This document shows positions 52,658 through 61,335 of a DNA stretch of 64,000 bases, one piece after another. Made by a program: the position numbers and the translations under genes. Within the stretch, counting starts at the first letter, position 1. Every line of letters begins with the position of its first letter. This DNA is from Devosia sp. YIM 151766 (GTDB lineage Bacteria; Pseudomonadota; Alphaproteobacteria; Rhizobiales; Devosiaceae): positions 1,364,001 to 1,428,000 of the forward strand of contig NZ_CP127251.1 in NCBI RefSeq assembly GCF_030285925.1. The letters run 5' to 3'. Under the pieces are notes generated by a model, which saw nothing but the letters and a program-made list of their open reading frames with translations, was not told the origin of the DNA and ran no database searches.

Positions 52658-53413
52658 GTGACCATCACCACCGAAGAGCAGCTCGAAAAGCTCAAGGCCA
52701 TCGGCCGCATCTGTGCCGTGGCGCGCGACGCCATGGCTGCGGCCATGCGGCCGGGCATGACCACGCTGGAACTGGACGAAATCGGCGCGAAGATATTGGC
52801 GGAGAACGGCGCGGTTTCGGCGCCGATCTTCACCTATGACTTTCCCGGCGCCACCTGCATCTCGGTCAATGAAGAGATTGCCCACGGCATTCCGGGCGAA
52901 CGGGTGCTGGGCGAGGGCGATCTGGTCAATATCGACGTCTCCGCCGCCAGGGACGGCGTATTTGCCGATTGCGGCGCGTCCTACCTGCTGGGCCACGCCG
53001 ACAAGCGGCTCGAAGCGCTGTGCCGCGATGGCAAGAAAGCCATGTGGGCCGGCATCCGCGCCGTCAGGGCCGGTGCGCCGCTCGCCGATATCGGCACTGC
53101 CATCGGCAAGGTGGCCAAGAAGGGCGGCTATACGCTGATAAGAAACCTGGCCAGCCATGGCGTGGGCGACAGCCTGCACGATGAACCGGGCGAAATCCCC
53201 ACCTGGCCGGACCGCTCGGAGCGCCGCCGCATCGGCAATGGGCTGGTATTTACCATCGAGCCGTTCCTGTCATTGGGCGGGCAGATGGCCGAGCAGAAAT
53301 CGGCCGACGATGAATGGACGCTGGTGGCCGAGCCGCCGGCGCCTTGCGTCCAATATGAGCATACATTGGTGGCGACGCCGCGTGGCGCGGTGGTGGTGAC
53401 GCTGGCCGCCTGA
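52658..53413 (+). CDS. map: Type I methionine aminopeptidase
   Basis: Map removes N-terminal Met from new proteins, using two metal ions. The 251 residues contain the five ligands: Asp in VNIDVSAARDG, Asp in FADCG, His in LASHGVG, Glu in FTIEPF and Glu in VQYEHT. The N-terminal helix and the NEEIAHGIPGERVL loop also fit type I. The start is GTG at 52658 and the ribosome site is weak. A substitution in the HGVGxxxH region (SHGVGDSLHDEPG) is slight: His is retained. Confidence 0.93.
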   Translation: MTITTEEQLEKLKAIGRICAVARDAMAAAMRPGMTTLELDEIGAKILAENGAVSAPIFTYDFPGATCISVNEEIAHGIPGERVLGEGDLVNIDVSAARDGVFADCGASYLLGHADKRLEALCRDGKKAMWAGIRAVRAGAPLADIGTAIGKVAKKGGYTLIRNLASHGVGDSLHDEPGEIPTWPDRSERRRIGNGLVFTIEPFLSLGGQMAEQKSADDEWTLVAEPPAPCVQYEHTLVATPRGAVVVTLAA

Positions 53414-53427
53414 TCCGAACTTTGGCG

Positions 53428-53955
53428 CTATAGCCAGATCAGCAAGAGCGGACCGAGGACGATGGCCCCTATGCCCAGCACGAAGCGCAGATTGCCCAGG
53501 CGGCGCAGGGCCGGCACGCTTACCAGCGTCGACAGGGCCAGGAAGCCGACCAGCGCGATCAATGCCGGCAACAGCAGATTGAGGTTGAGCGCGGTGTTTT
53601 CCGTCAATTGCAGATAGATCATGTGGCCGCCGGCAAAGCCGATAAGGGCCATGATGACGACCGTGACCGCCTTGGCGGTGATCAGCAGGGCCATGTCTAT
53701 CGTATTGCTGTTCAGCAGCAGGGCGAGGCCCGATGCGGTGACGTGCACGGCCGCCAGCGTGGCGAAGACGCCGCTGCCGGCCAGAATCGGCACCAGTTCC
53801 GGTGGCGCATGGAGCGGCAGGGAGCCAACCATCGGCAGGTTGGCGCCATATTGCGCCAGCAGCAGGATGGCATAAAGCATGATCAGCGTGCTGCCGGCGA
53901 AAATCAGCAATGTCACTGCAAGAACCTTGAGCAGGTCCGTCGTATCCTGAGACAT
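53428..53955 (-). CDS. Membrane protein of unknown family
   Basis: This 175-residue protein has five hydrophobic stretches (for example VLAVTLLIFAGSTLIMLYAI and TIDMALLITAKAVTVVIMAL) and short charged loops. No family is recognised; the topology is compatible with a small integral membrane protein of UPF0114-type size. The ATG at 53955 follows a GGGGGA stretch; the longer frame to 54126 adds residues that do not look like protein. It is the last gene of a leftward pair with the small frame at 54008. Function unknown. Confidence 0.65.
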   Translation of the reverse strand: MSQDTTDLLKVLAVTLLIFAGSTLIMLYAILLLAQYGANLPMVGSLPLHAPPELVPILAGSGVFATLAAVHVTASGLALLLNSNTIDMALLITAKAVTVVIMALIGFAGGHMIYLQLTENTALNLNLLLPALIALVGFLALSTLVSVPALRRLGNLRFVLGIGAIVLGPLLLIWL

Positions 53956-54007
53956 ATTTCCCCCAGCCGCGTTGCTCGTTGCCGATATTACGACAAGTCG
54001 CTGATTC

Positions 54008-54175
54008 TCAAATCCGATTGCGCTTGCGGATGGCGGTGTTTCCGGTTTGCGTATGCGGCAGGTCGCGGCGCGGCGCCAACAGGATACGCGCCGGCTTGCG
54101 GAACTCCTCGGAGAGCTCGCCGGCATCGGCCCGATTGTCCAGTTCGGCGTAGGGATCTATGCAAGATTGCGGCAT
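54008..54175 (-). CDS. Possible small protein (55 aa)
   Basis: A 55-codon frame, shorter than usual gene-finder limits, starts at ATG 54175 with GGAG seven bases upstream and ends 52 bases before the membrane protein start. The product begins MPQSCIDPYAELDNRADAGE and is highly charged, with an Arg/Lys-rich end. No family is recognised. The good ribosome site and frame without stop support it, but it could be chance; it is close to the tRNA-Lys gene. Confidence 0.4.
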   Translation of the reverse strand: MPQSCIDPYAELDNRADAGELSEEFRKPARILLAPRRDLPHTQTGNTAIRKRNRI

Positions 54176-54215
54176 GACTGGCTCCATTGTCCGGAACGCC
54201 GCGGATTGGAGAGAG

Positions 54216-54290
54216 TGGTACGCCGGGCGGGGTTCGAACCCGCGACCATTCGATTAAAAGTCGAATGCTCTACCACTGAGCTACCGGCGC
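54216..54290 (-). tRNA. tRNA-Lys (UUU anticodon)
   Basis: The minus strand folds as a full cloverleaf of 75 bases. The acceptor stem is GCGCCGG with CCGGCGT and one G-U pair at the end. The D arm is GCTCAGTGGTAGAGC, the anticodon stem is TTCGA/TCGAA around loop CTTTTAA (anticodon TTT), and the T arm GCGGG-TTCGAAC-CCCGC is intact. The 3' CCA is encoded. UUU reads Lys AAA and AAG. Confidence 0.96.
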
Positions 54291-54462
54291 CTGAAAGGAA
54301 CACCGTATGGCGTTCGCGGCGGAACATAAACGGAGTTCGTCGCCTGTCAACCGCCTTAGCGCGACATGCGGCGATCTCGAAAAAGCAAATGATCGCTCCC
54401 ATGTCATTGATATTGCGCCGTTCCTTGCCGAAAGCCGGTTTTCATCTGCTCCGGCCATGGGT

Positions 54463-55251
54463 CTATGGAGCCAGCGCCAGCGGCGTTCCGTCATAGGGCA
54501 TAGGCATGCAGGCGATGGAAATGCGTTCGAAACGCTGGCAGAGCGCCGTGGCTTCGGCCAGTTCAGAAATCGGCCCGGCAAGGATGCGCTTGTCATTCCC
54601 GTCGGCCGCATCGGCCAGCAGCGGCGCCAGATCCAACAGCAAGGGTCCGAGTTTCAGCGTGAGGTCATTCCACATAGCGGGCGCCTGTTCGAAGGGCACG
54701 GCCGCGCCGATGGCAATGCCATAGGCATTCTGATCGGCAACCGCCAAAGCGGCCGGCGCGGAAACCGGCACCGGAAGCGGCTGGTCGATCGCGGGCATGG
54801 CCTGGGGCAGGATGGATTGGCGAACGGATACCGAGCCGCCCTCGGCATCGAAGGACAGGATTTCGCCGCTACCGATGGAGGCGGTCACGCTCGCTCGGTC
54901 GACCGGCCTGGATTCCGGCTGTGCTTCAACCATTTGCGGCACCGTTACTTCCAGGGCGCCGACCCGGCGGACAATTTCGCTGCCGGATTTTTCCTGTAGG
55001 GCGAACCGGCTGAGCAGCAATTCGTTCTCGTGCCTGAGCCGGCTGGTGTCATCGCGCAATTGCCCCACCTCGAGCCGCAAGGTCTCGATGGAGGCGCCGG
55101 CGACGCGCGGCTGATGCAGGCCGCCGATAATGCTTTGCGGCACCAGCAGCGATATATTGGAGCCGAAAACGGCCAGGCCGGCACAGACAAGCGCGATCAG
55201 GCCCCAAAGGGTCACGTCCGATTGTCGAAACTGCTCAGATGCTTTAGCCAC
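54463..55251 (-). CDS. Membrane-anchored coiled-coil protein, SPOR-like C terminus
   Basis: This 262-residue protein has an N-terminal membrane segment (about 14-36) and a periplasmic helix with heptads (SIETLRLEVGQLRDDTSRLRHEN region, about 54-95). A low-complexity linker and a C-terminal domain (about 175-250) follow, in which AYGIAIGAAVPFEQAPAMW and ATALCQRFERISIACMPMP suggest an alpha-beta repeat of the SPOR type that may bind peptidoglycan. The start is GTG at 55251. It diverges from glmU across 141 bases. The role, perhaps envelope or septum organisation, is not known. Confidence 0.68.
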   Translation of the reverse strand: MAKASEQFRQSDVTLWGLIALVCAGLAVFGSNISLLVPQSIIGGLHQPRVAGASIETLRLEVGQLRDDTSRLRHENELLLSRFALQEKSGSEIVRRVGALEVTVPQMVEAQPESRPVDRASVTASIGSGEILSFDAEGGSVSVRQSILPQAMPAIDQPLPVPVSAPAALAVADQNAYGIAIGAAVPFEQAPAMWNDLTLKLGPLLLDLAPLLADAADGNDKRILAGPISELAEATALCQRFERISIACMPMPYDGTPLALAP

Positions 55252-55392
55252 CGAAAAAAACCTGCCATGACGCCCGAATCGTATGGCGCGCTAGATTGTA
55301 GCTTGGGCCCTTCGTTATCGGTTCGCCAACTCTCCTGTGCCATAAAATTGTGAAAATACCGGCGGAAAAGCGGCCGGAACGGAGTATGCGCG

Positions 55393-56745
55393 ATGACCGA
55401 ACTGCTTTCCATCATTCTCGCGGCCGGCGAGGGGACGCGGATGCGGTCTTCGCTGCCCAAAGTTCTGCACCCGGTGGGGGGGCTGCCGATCATCGGCCAT
55501 GTGGCGCGCGCGGCCCGCGAGGCGGGATCGAGCCGGATCGCGCTGGTGACGGGACCGCGGCACAGGGCCACCCGCGACACGGTCTCGGCGCTGGACCCGG
55601 ACGTGGTGCATTTCGAGCAATCGGAGGCCCGGGGGACCGGCCATGCCGCCGCGATGGCGCGGCAATTGTTCGCGGATGCCCAGGGCTACGTCGCCGTGGT
55701 CTATGGCGACCATCCCTTGCTGCGTGGGCACAATTTCCGGGCGGTTCTGGATCGGCTGGATGACGGGCTGGACGTGGCGATCCTGGGATTCGAGCCGGCC
55801 GATCCGACGGGTTATGGCCGGTTCATTACCGAAGGCGAGAAATTGCTGGCCATTCGCGAGCACAAGGATGCCAGCGAGGACGAGCGCCGGATCGGGCTGT
55901 GCAATGCCTGTATCCTGGCCTTTCGCGCCGATGTGTTTCGCGAGATGATCGACAAGATCGACAGCAACAATGCGCAGGGCGAATATTACCTCACCGATAT
56001 GGTGAACCTCGCCAATGCCGCCGGCAAGAAGGTCGGCTATGGCGTCGCGCCGGAAAATGACGTCATGGGCGTCAATGACCGCAGCCAATTGGCGCGGGCG
56101 GAAAAGCTGTTCCAGGACCTGCGCCGCGATGATGTCATGAAGGCCGGCGTGACCTTGCGCGATCCCGAAAGCGTGTTCTTTTCCTGGGACACCGAGATCG
56201 GGCGCGATGTGACCATCTTCCCCAATGTGGTATTCGGGCCGGGGGTAAAAATCGCCGACAATGCCGAAATCCGCGCCTTCTGCGACATCGAGGATGCGGT
56301 GATCGGGGAGGGGGCGAGCATCGGGCCCTTCGCGCGGATTCGCGGCGGGGCGGAATTGGGACCGAACGTGCATCTGGGCAATTTCGTCGAGGTGAAGAAA
56401 TCCAGGATCGGCGCCGGGACCAAGGCGGGGCACCTCAGCTATCTGGGCGATGCCGAAATCGGCGCCGAGACCAATATCGGCGCCGGGACCATCACCTGCA
56501 ATTACGACGGCGTGAACAAGGACAAGACCATTATCGGCGACAAGGTCTTTATCGGCTCGCAGACCTCGCTGGTGGCACCGGTAACGATTGGCGACGGGGC
56601 CTATACCGCGTCGGGCAGCGTCATCACTGCGGACGTGCCCGCCGATGCCCTGGCGATGGGGCGGGCGCGGCAGGAGAACAAACCAGGCTATGCGCTCCGG
56701 CTGAAAGAGCGGGCGCTGGCCAAGAAGGCTGCCAAGGGGAAGTAA
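55393..56745 (+). CDS. glmU: Bifunctional GlcNAc-1-P uridylyltransferase/GlcN-1-P acetyltransferase
   Basis: GlmU acetylates glucosamine-1-phosphate and then makes UDP-GlcNAc. The N-terminal uridylyltransferase starts with ILAAGEGTRMRSSLPKVLHP, with Lys in the LPKV loop. The C-terminal half has left-handed beta-helix repeats with the acetyltransferase core YLGDAEIGAETNIGAGTITC followed by NYDGVNK. The 450 residues match the usual length. glmS starts one base after the stop, so UDP-GlcNAc, which also feeds the acetamido-sugar operon, comes from this pair. Confidence 0.96.
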   Translation: MTELLSIILAAGEGTRMRSSLPKVLHPVGGLPIIGHVARAAREAGSSRIALVTGPRHRATRDTVSALDPDVVHFEQSEARGTGHAAAMARQLFADAQGYVAVVYGDHPLLRGHNFRAVLDRLDDGLDVAILGFEPADPTGYGRFITEGEKLLAIREHKDASEDERRIGLCNACILAFRADVFREMIDKIDSNNAQGEYYLTDMVNLANAAGKKVGYGVAPENDVMGVNDRSQLARAEKLFQDLRRDDVMKAGVTLRDPESVFFSWDTEIGRDVTIFPNVVFGPGVKIADNAEIRAFCDIEDAVIGEGASIGPFARIRGGAELGPNVHLGNFVEVKKSRIGAGTKAGHLSYLGDAEIGAETNIGAGTITCNYDGVNKDKTIIGDKVFIGSQTSLVAPVTIGDGAYTASGSVITADVPADALAMGRARQENKPGYALRLKERALAKKAAKGK

Positions 56746-56746
56746 G

Positions 56747-58573
56747 ATGTGCGGAATTGTTGGGATTGTCGGCGATGCGCCGGTGGCAGGCCGCCTGGTG
56801 GATGCGCTGAAGCGCCTGGAATATCGGGGCTATGACAGCGCCGGCGTGGCGACGCTGGAAGGCGGCGCCATCGCGCGGCGGCGGGCCGAGGGCAAGCTGG
56901 GGAACCTGGCGACCCGGCTGGGCATGGAGCCGCTGGACGGGCATGTGGGCATCGGCCACACCCGCTGGGCAACCCATGGCGCGCCCAATGAGAACAACGC
57001 CCATCCCCACGCCACCGAACGCGTGGCCGTAGTCCATAACGGCATTATCGAGAATTTCCGCGAGCTGCTGGCCGATCTGGCAGCGGATAATTATCTGCCC
57101 AAGACCGAGACGGACACCGAATCGGTGGCGCTATGGGTGACGCGCGAACTGGACCGGGGCGCCGACCCGGAGCTGGCGGTGGCGCGGACGTTGAAAAAGC
57201 TCAAGGGCGCCTTTGCCTTGGCTTTCATGTTCAAGGGCGAGAACGGCTTGCTGATCGCCGCGCGACATGGCGCGCCGCTGGCCGTGGGTTATGGCACGAC
57301 GGAAATGTATCTGGGATCGGATGCCATGGCCCTGGCGCCCTTCACCTCGCGGCTGACCTATCTCGAGGACGGCGACTGGGCGGTGATCACGCCCCGGGGG
57401 GTGAGCATCCGCGATGGCCGCGACGCGCTGGTGCAGCGCGAGCAGATGGTGTCCCAGGCTTCGGCCCTGCTGGTGGACAAGGGCAATCACCGGCATTTCA
57501 TGGCCAAGGAAATCTACGAGCAGCCCGAGACCATCTCGCACACGCTGAGCCATTATGTGGACATGGGCGCCGAGAAAGTGGCGATCCGGGAGAACTTGCC
57601 CTTTGATTTCGCTGAACTTTCCCGGCTGACGATCAGCGCTTGCGGCACGGCCTATTACGCTGGCGCCATCGCCAAATACTGGTTCGAGCGCTATGCGCGG
57701 CTGCCGGTGGATATCGATGTGGCCAGTGAATTCCGCTATCGCGAACCGCCGCTGGAAAAAGGCGGGCTGTCGCTGTTCATCTCGCAATCGGGCGAGACGG
57801 CGGACACGCTGGCGGCCCTGCGTTATTGCGCCGGGCAGGGCCAGCATGTGGCGAGCCTGGTCAATACGCTGGAATCCACCATTGCCCGGGAATCAGGGGT
57901 GGTTTTCCCCATCCTGTGCGGCCCGGAAATCGGCGTGGCCTCGACCAAGGCGCTGACCGCGCAACTGACCGCCCTGGCGAGCCTCGCCATCGCCGCGGGT
58001 CGGGCGCGGGGCGTGTTAAGCGCCGCGCAGGAGGAGGAAATGGTGCGGGCGCTGACGGCCCTGCCTTCGGCGGTTTCGGCGGCTTTGGGTGCGGAAGAGC
58101 AGATCGTGGAGATTTCCAAGCGCCTGTCCAAGGCCAAGGATGTGCTCTATCTCGGCCGTGGAGCGATGTTCCCTGTGGCGATGGAAGGCGCATTAAAGCT
58201 AAAGGAAATCAGCTACATACACGCGGAAGGTTATGCAGCAGGTGAACTAAAGCATGGGCCGATCGCGCTGGTGGACGAGGCCATGCCGGTGATCGTGGTG
58301 GCGCCATCGGATGAACTGGTCGACAAGACCCTGAGCAATATGCAGGAAGTGGCGGCACGGGGCGGCAAGATTATTGTCATAACCGATGAGGAAGGCGCCG
58401 AAACCGTGGGCCATGGCGTAGCCGACATCATCGAAATCCCCCATGTCCATTCCTTCGTCGCGCCGATCCTGGCGATCATTCCGGTGCAATTGCTGGCCTA
58501 CCACACGGCGGTATTCATGGGCACCGATGTGGACCAGCCGCGTAATCTGGCCAAGTCAGTGACAGTGGAATAG
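56747..58573 (+). CDS. glmS: Glutamine-fructose-6-phosphate aminotransferase (isomerizing)
   Basis: GlmS makes glucosamine-6-phosphate from fructose-6-phosphate and glutamine. The 608 residues start MCGIVGIVG with the catalytic Cys2 of the glutaminase domain, followed by GIGHTRWATHGAPN. They contain two SIS isomerase domains with SACGTAYYAG and SQSGETADTLAALR, and end in DQPRNLAKSVTVE. The start is one base after glmU, so no glmS ribozyme lies between. The neighbour glmU completes the pathway. Confidence 0.97.
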   Translation: MCGIVGIVGDAPVAGRLVDALKRLEYRGYDSAGVATLEGGAIARRRAEGKLGNLATRLGMEPLDGHVGIGHTRWATHGAPNENNAHPHATERVAVVHNGIIENFRELLADLAADNYLPKTETDTESVALWVTRELDRGADPELAVARTLKKLKGAFALAFMFKGENGLLIAARHGAPLAVGYGTTEMYLGSDAMALAPFTSRLTYLEDGDWAVITPRGVSIRDGRDALVQREQMVSQASALLVDKGNHRHFMAKEIYEQPETISHTLSHYVDMGAEKVAIRENLPFDFAELSRLTISACGTAYYAGAIAKYWFERYARLPVDIDVASEFRYREPPLEKGGLSLFISQSGETADTLAALRYCAGQGQHVASLVNTLESTIARESGVVFPILCGPEIGVASTKALTAQLTALASLAIAAGRARGVLSAAQEEEMVRALTALPSAVSAALGAEEQIVEISKRLSKAKDVLYLGRGAMFPVAMEGALKLKEISYIHAEGYAAGELKHGPIALVDEAMPVIVVAPSDELVDKTLSNMQEVAARGGKIIVITDEEGAETVGHGVADIIEIPHVHSFVAPILAIIPVQLLAYHTAVFMGTDVDQPRNLAKSVTVE

Positions 58574-58677
58574 TACGCGGGGGCAGGGCGAGGATAAATC
58601 GAGCCCGGCGCAGCGCCATCGCCGAGAGCTTGTCGAACCATGGGTTCGGCGGCGGCGGTGGGCGCGAGACGCCCCCA

Positions 58678-60786
58678 CTATCCCGCGCGGATCAACGGAA
58701 TGGCCAGGTGTTTCCGGAATAAATACAATAGGATACGGATGGCATCGCCTTCGGGGCCGGTGAGGCCGGGATTGCGGGCCAGCAGGTTCTTGGCATCGTC
58801 GTGAGCGAATTCGAGCAGGTGGCGGTGGACGTCGGGAACGGCGAGGCGATAGCCGGGCATGCCGGATTGCCTGGTGCCGAGCAGGTCGCCCTGGCCGCGT
58901 AATTCGAGGTCGCGTTCGGCGATCACGAAACCGTCCTCGGTGGATTTTATGGTTTCGAGACGAGCCTTCGCCGTTTCGCTAAGTGGTTCTTTATACAGCA
59001 ATAAACAGGCCGAGCGCTGCGAACCACGGCCGACGCGGCCGCGAAGCTGGTGCAGCTGGGCAAGGCCGAAACGCTCGGCATGCTCGATGATCATGATAGT
59101 GGCATTGGGCACGTCGACACCGACCTCGATAACGGTGGTGGCGACCAATAGCTTGATTTCATTGGCTTTAAACCGCTCCATCACCGCCTGCTTGGCGGCG
59201 GCGGACATGCGGCCATGGACCAGCGCGACCTGATCGCCGAAGACCTGCCGGAGCTCGGCGAAGCGGTCCTCGGCGCTGACGACTTCCAGCGTTTCGCTTT
59301 CCTCGACCAGGGGGCAGACCCAATAGGCCTGGGCGCCTTCGGCCAAACGGGCCTGGAGGCGAGCGATGACGCGGGGGTAATCGTTGATGGAAAGCACCGC
59401 GCTATCAATGGGCTGGCGGCCGGCCGGCTTCTCGCGCAGCACGCTGACTTCCATGTCGCCGAAATGGGTCAGCACCAGGGTTCGGGGAATCGGCGTGGCG
59501 GTCATGACCAGCAGGTCGGTGTGGCGGCCCTTGTCGGACAGGGCAAGGCGTTGATGGACGCCGAAGCGGTGCTGCTCGTCGACGACGGTTAATCCCAAGT
59601 CCTTGAATTTTATATCGGATTGGAACAGGGCATGGGTGCCGACGATGATGGAGATGGAGCCATCGGCGAGCCCGGCACGGATGGCGCGGCGCTCGGCGGC
59701 GGGCATCTTGCCGGTGAGCAGGGCACAGCCGATCCCGGCCCCGTCGCAGAGCGGCTTGATCGTCCTAAAGTGTTGGGAGGCAAGCAATTCGGTCGGCGCC
59801 ATGAGGGCGGATTGGGCGCCGGATTCGGCCATGGCGGCCATAGCCATGAGCGCCACCACGGTCTTGCCCGAGCCGACATCGCCCTGGAGCAGGCGGCTCA
59901 TCCGGTCGGGCGCCCGCAGGTCGGCAAGGATGTCATCAAGGGCCGCCTGCTGACCGCCGGTCAGCGCAAAGGGTAACAGACTGCTAACGTTGAGCGTCGC
60001 ATCAGCGCTAAAAACCCGCGCAATTCCTCGCGCCGAGACCATAGTGGAGCGCACCAGTTGCAGGGTGATCTGGCCGGCAAGGTATTCATCATAGGCGAGA
60101 CGCTGGCGGGCCGGAGCCCAAAGCTCGGACTCGTCCGGCTGGTCCGGCAAGTGGACCATGCGCATGGCCTGGGTGAAGGACGGCCATTTGCGGCTGGCCA
60201 TGGTAGCGGCGTCAATCCATTCGGGGATATCCGGCAGTACCTCGACGGCCTGGCGGACCAGCTTGGCCAGGGCCTTGGAGGACAGGCCATTGGTGAGCGG
60301 ATAGACCGGCTCGACCAGGGGCAGACTGGCGAAATTGTCCGGCTCGACGATGTAGTCGGGATGGGTGATCTGCTTTTCGCCGTTGAAGAAGCCGATCTGC
60401 CCGGAAACGTAGCGCTCCTCGCCCACCGGCAGCGCTTTCTCCACCCAGCCGCCCTGGGCGCGGAAAAAGACCAGGCTGATATCGCCGCTATCGTCATGGG
60501 CGAAGACGCGGTGCGGCACATACGGCTTGCCGCGCGGCGGCGGCTGGTGCCGGTCGATATGCAGGCGCAGGGTGACCACCTGGTTGAGATGGGCGTCGGC
60601 AATGCCGACCTGGCGGCGGCGGTCGACCATTCCGGACGGCATATGCATGAGCACGTCGAGAATGATGGCGTCCTGACCATCCGGCGCGCCGAAATAGCGG
60701 GTGAGCAGGGCAGCCAGCTTGTCGCCCACGCCTTTGACGGTGTGCAGCGAGCGAAATAGCGGCTCTAGGGTTTCCGGGCGGGACAA
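58678..60786 (-). CDS. recG: ATP-dependent DNA helicase RecG
   Basis: RecG remodels stalled replication forks and Holliday junctions. The 702 residues have the N-terminal wedge domain (about 1-150), the helicase core with LLQGDVGSGKTVVALMAMAA (Walker A), VVDEQHRFGVHQR (DEQH box), VMTATPIPRTL, and a C-terminal helicase domain with HQLRGRVGRGSQRS. The start is TTG at 60786, with AGGAG eight bases upstream. It is divergent from sdhE-mfd across a 252-base region, the order kept in this bacterial group. Confidence 0.97.
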   Translation of the reverse strand: MSRPETLEPLFRSLHTVKGVGDKLAALLTRYFGAPDGQDAIILDVLMHMPSGMVDRRRQVGIADAHLNQVVTLRLHIDRHQPPPRGKPYVPHRVFAHDDSGDISLVFFRAQGGWVEKALPVGEERYVSGQIGFFNGEKQITHPDYIVEPDNFASLPLVEPVYPLTNGLSSKALAKLVRQAVEVLPDIPEWIDAATMASRKWPSFTQAMRMVHLPDQPDESELWAPARQRLAYDEYLAGQITLQLVRSTMVSARGIARVFSADATLNVSSLLPFALTGGQQAALDDILADLRAPDRMSRLLQGDVGSGKTVVALMAMAAMAESGAQSALMAPTELLASQHFRTIKPLCDGAGIGCALLTGKMPAAERRAIRAGLADGSISIIVGTHALFQSDIKFKDLGLTVVDEQHRFGVHQRLALSDKGRHTDLLVMTATPIPRTLVLTHFGDMEVSVLREKPAGRQPIDSAVLSINDYPRVIARLQARLAEGAQAYWVCPLVEESETLEVVSAEDRFAELRQVFGDQVALVHGRMSAAAKQAVMERFKANEIKLLVATTVIEVGVDVPNATIMIIEHAERFGLAQLHQLRGRVGRGSQRSACLLLYKEPLSETAKARLETIKSTEDGFVIAERDLELRGQGDLLGTRQSGMPGYRLAVPDVHRHLLEFAHDDAKNLLARNPGLTGPEGDAIRILLYLFRKHLAIPLIRAG

Positions 60787-61038
60787 GGGCGATTCTCCTG
60801 AGGGAGAGGGTATTGGGGGCAGCGGCTGGGAACAATGGCTGGGACGTTCGGCAAACCATGGCGTGCGTCACCCTCGCGTCGCGCGCCAGGGGGACGATCC
60901 GAGACGGCGACAATTCTGGCCCATCCGGGTGGACTGCGGGAGCAGTCCGGTGGCGACCCCGGACGAGAAGAGGCCGGCGGATGTGGTGACAACCTCTCGC
61001 AAGGCGCGTAAAGAACACGCCCAAATCGAGAACGAATT

Positions 61039-61335
61039 ATGATCATGGATGTCTCAATGACGGCCGGTGAGGACATTGCCATTCGCCGAAAGCGCTTGCG
61101 CTATCGCGCCTGGCACCGTGGCACCAAGGAGATGGACCTCATTCTGGGGCCCTTCGCCGATGCCAATGTGGATCTTTATGGCCCGGCGGAACTCGACCGG
61201 CTTGAGGCGCTTATGAATGAGGAAGATCCGCCGCTGCTCAAATGGGTGATGCGGCAGGAGGAGCCGCCGGCGCATGTGGACCGCGATTTCCTCGATCTCG
61301 TCATCGCGGAGCATCAGGCGCGGATCGACCAATGA
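61039..61335 (+). CDS. sdhE: FAD assembly factor SdhE
   Basis: SdhE (DUF339) helps attach FAD covalently to the flavoprotein subunit of succinate dehydrogenase. The 98-residue protein has RKRLRYRAWHRGTKEMDLIL, a helix-turn with the RGTKEMDLI core of the family, and the LMNEEDPPLLKWVM end. Starts at ATG 61039, 61045 and 61057 are possible; 61039 follows GAGAAC. The stop overlaps the mfd start by four bases (ATGA). Confidence 0.92.
   Translation: MIMDVSMTAGEDIAIRRKRLRYRAWHRGTKEMDLILGPFADANVDLYGPAELDRLEALMNEEDPPLLKWVMRQEEPPAHVDRDFLDLVIAEHQARIDQ

Noticed and set aside
56700..56760. glmS ribozyme
   Set aside because: Only one base separates glmU and glmS, so there is no room for the ribozyme.
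58574..58677. Terminator after glmS
   Set aside because: Inverted repeats such as CGAACC-ATG-GGTTCG are present but without a T-run, so an intrinsic terminator is not supported.
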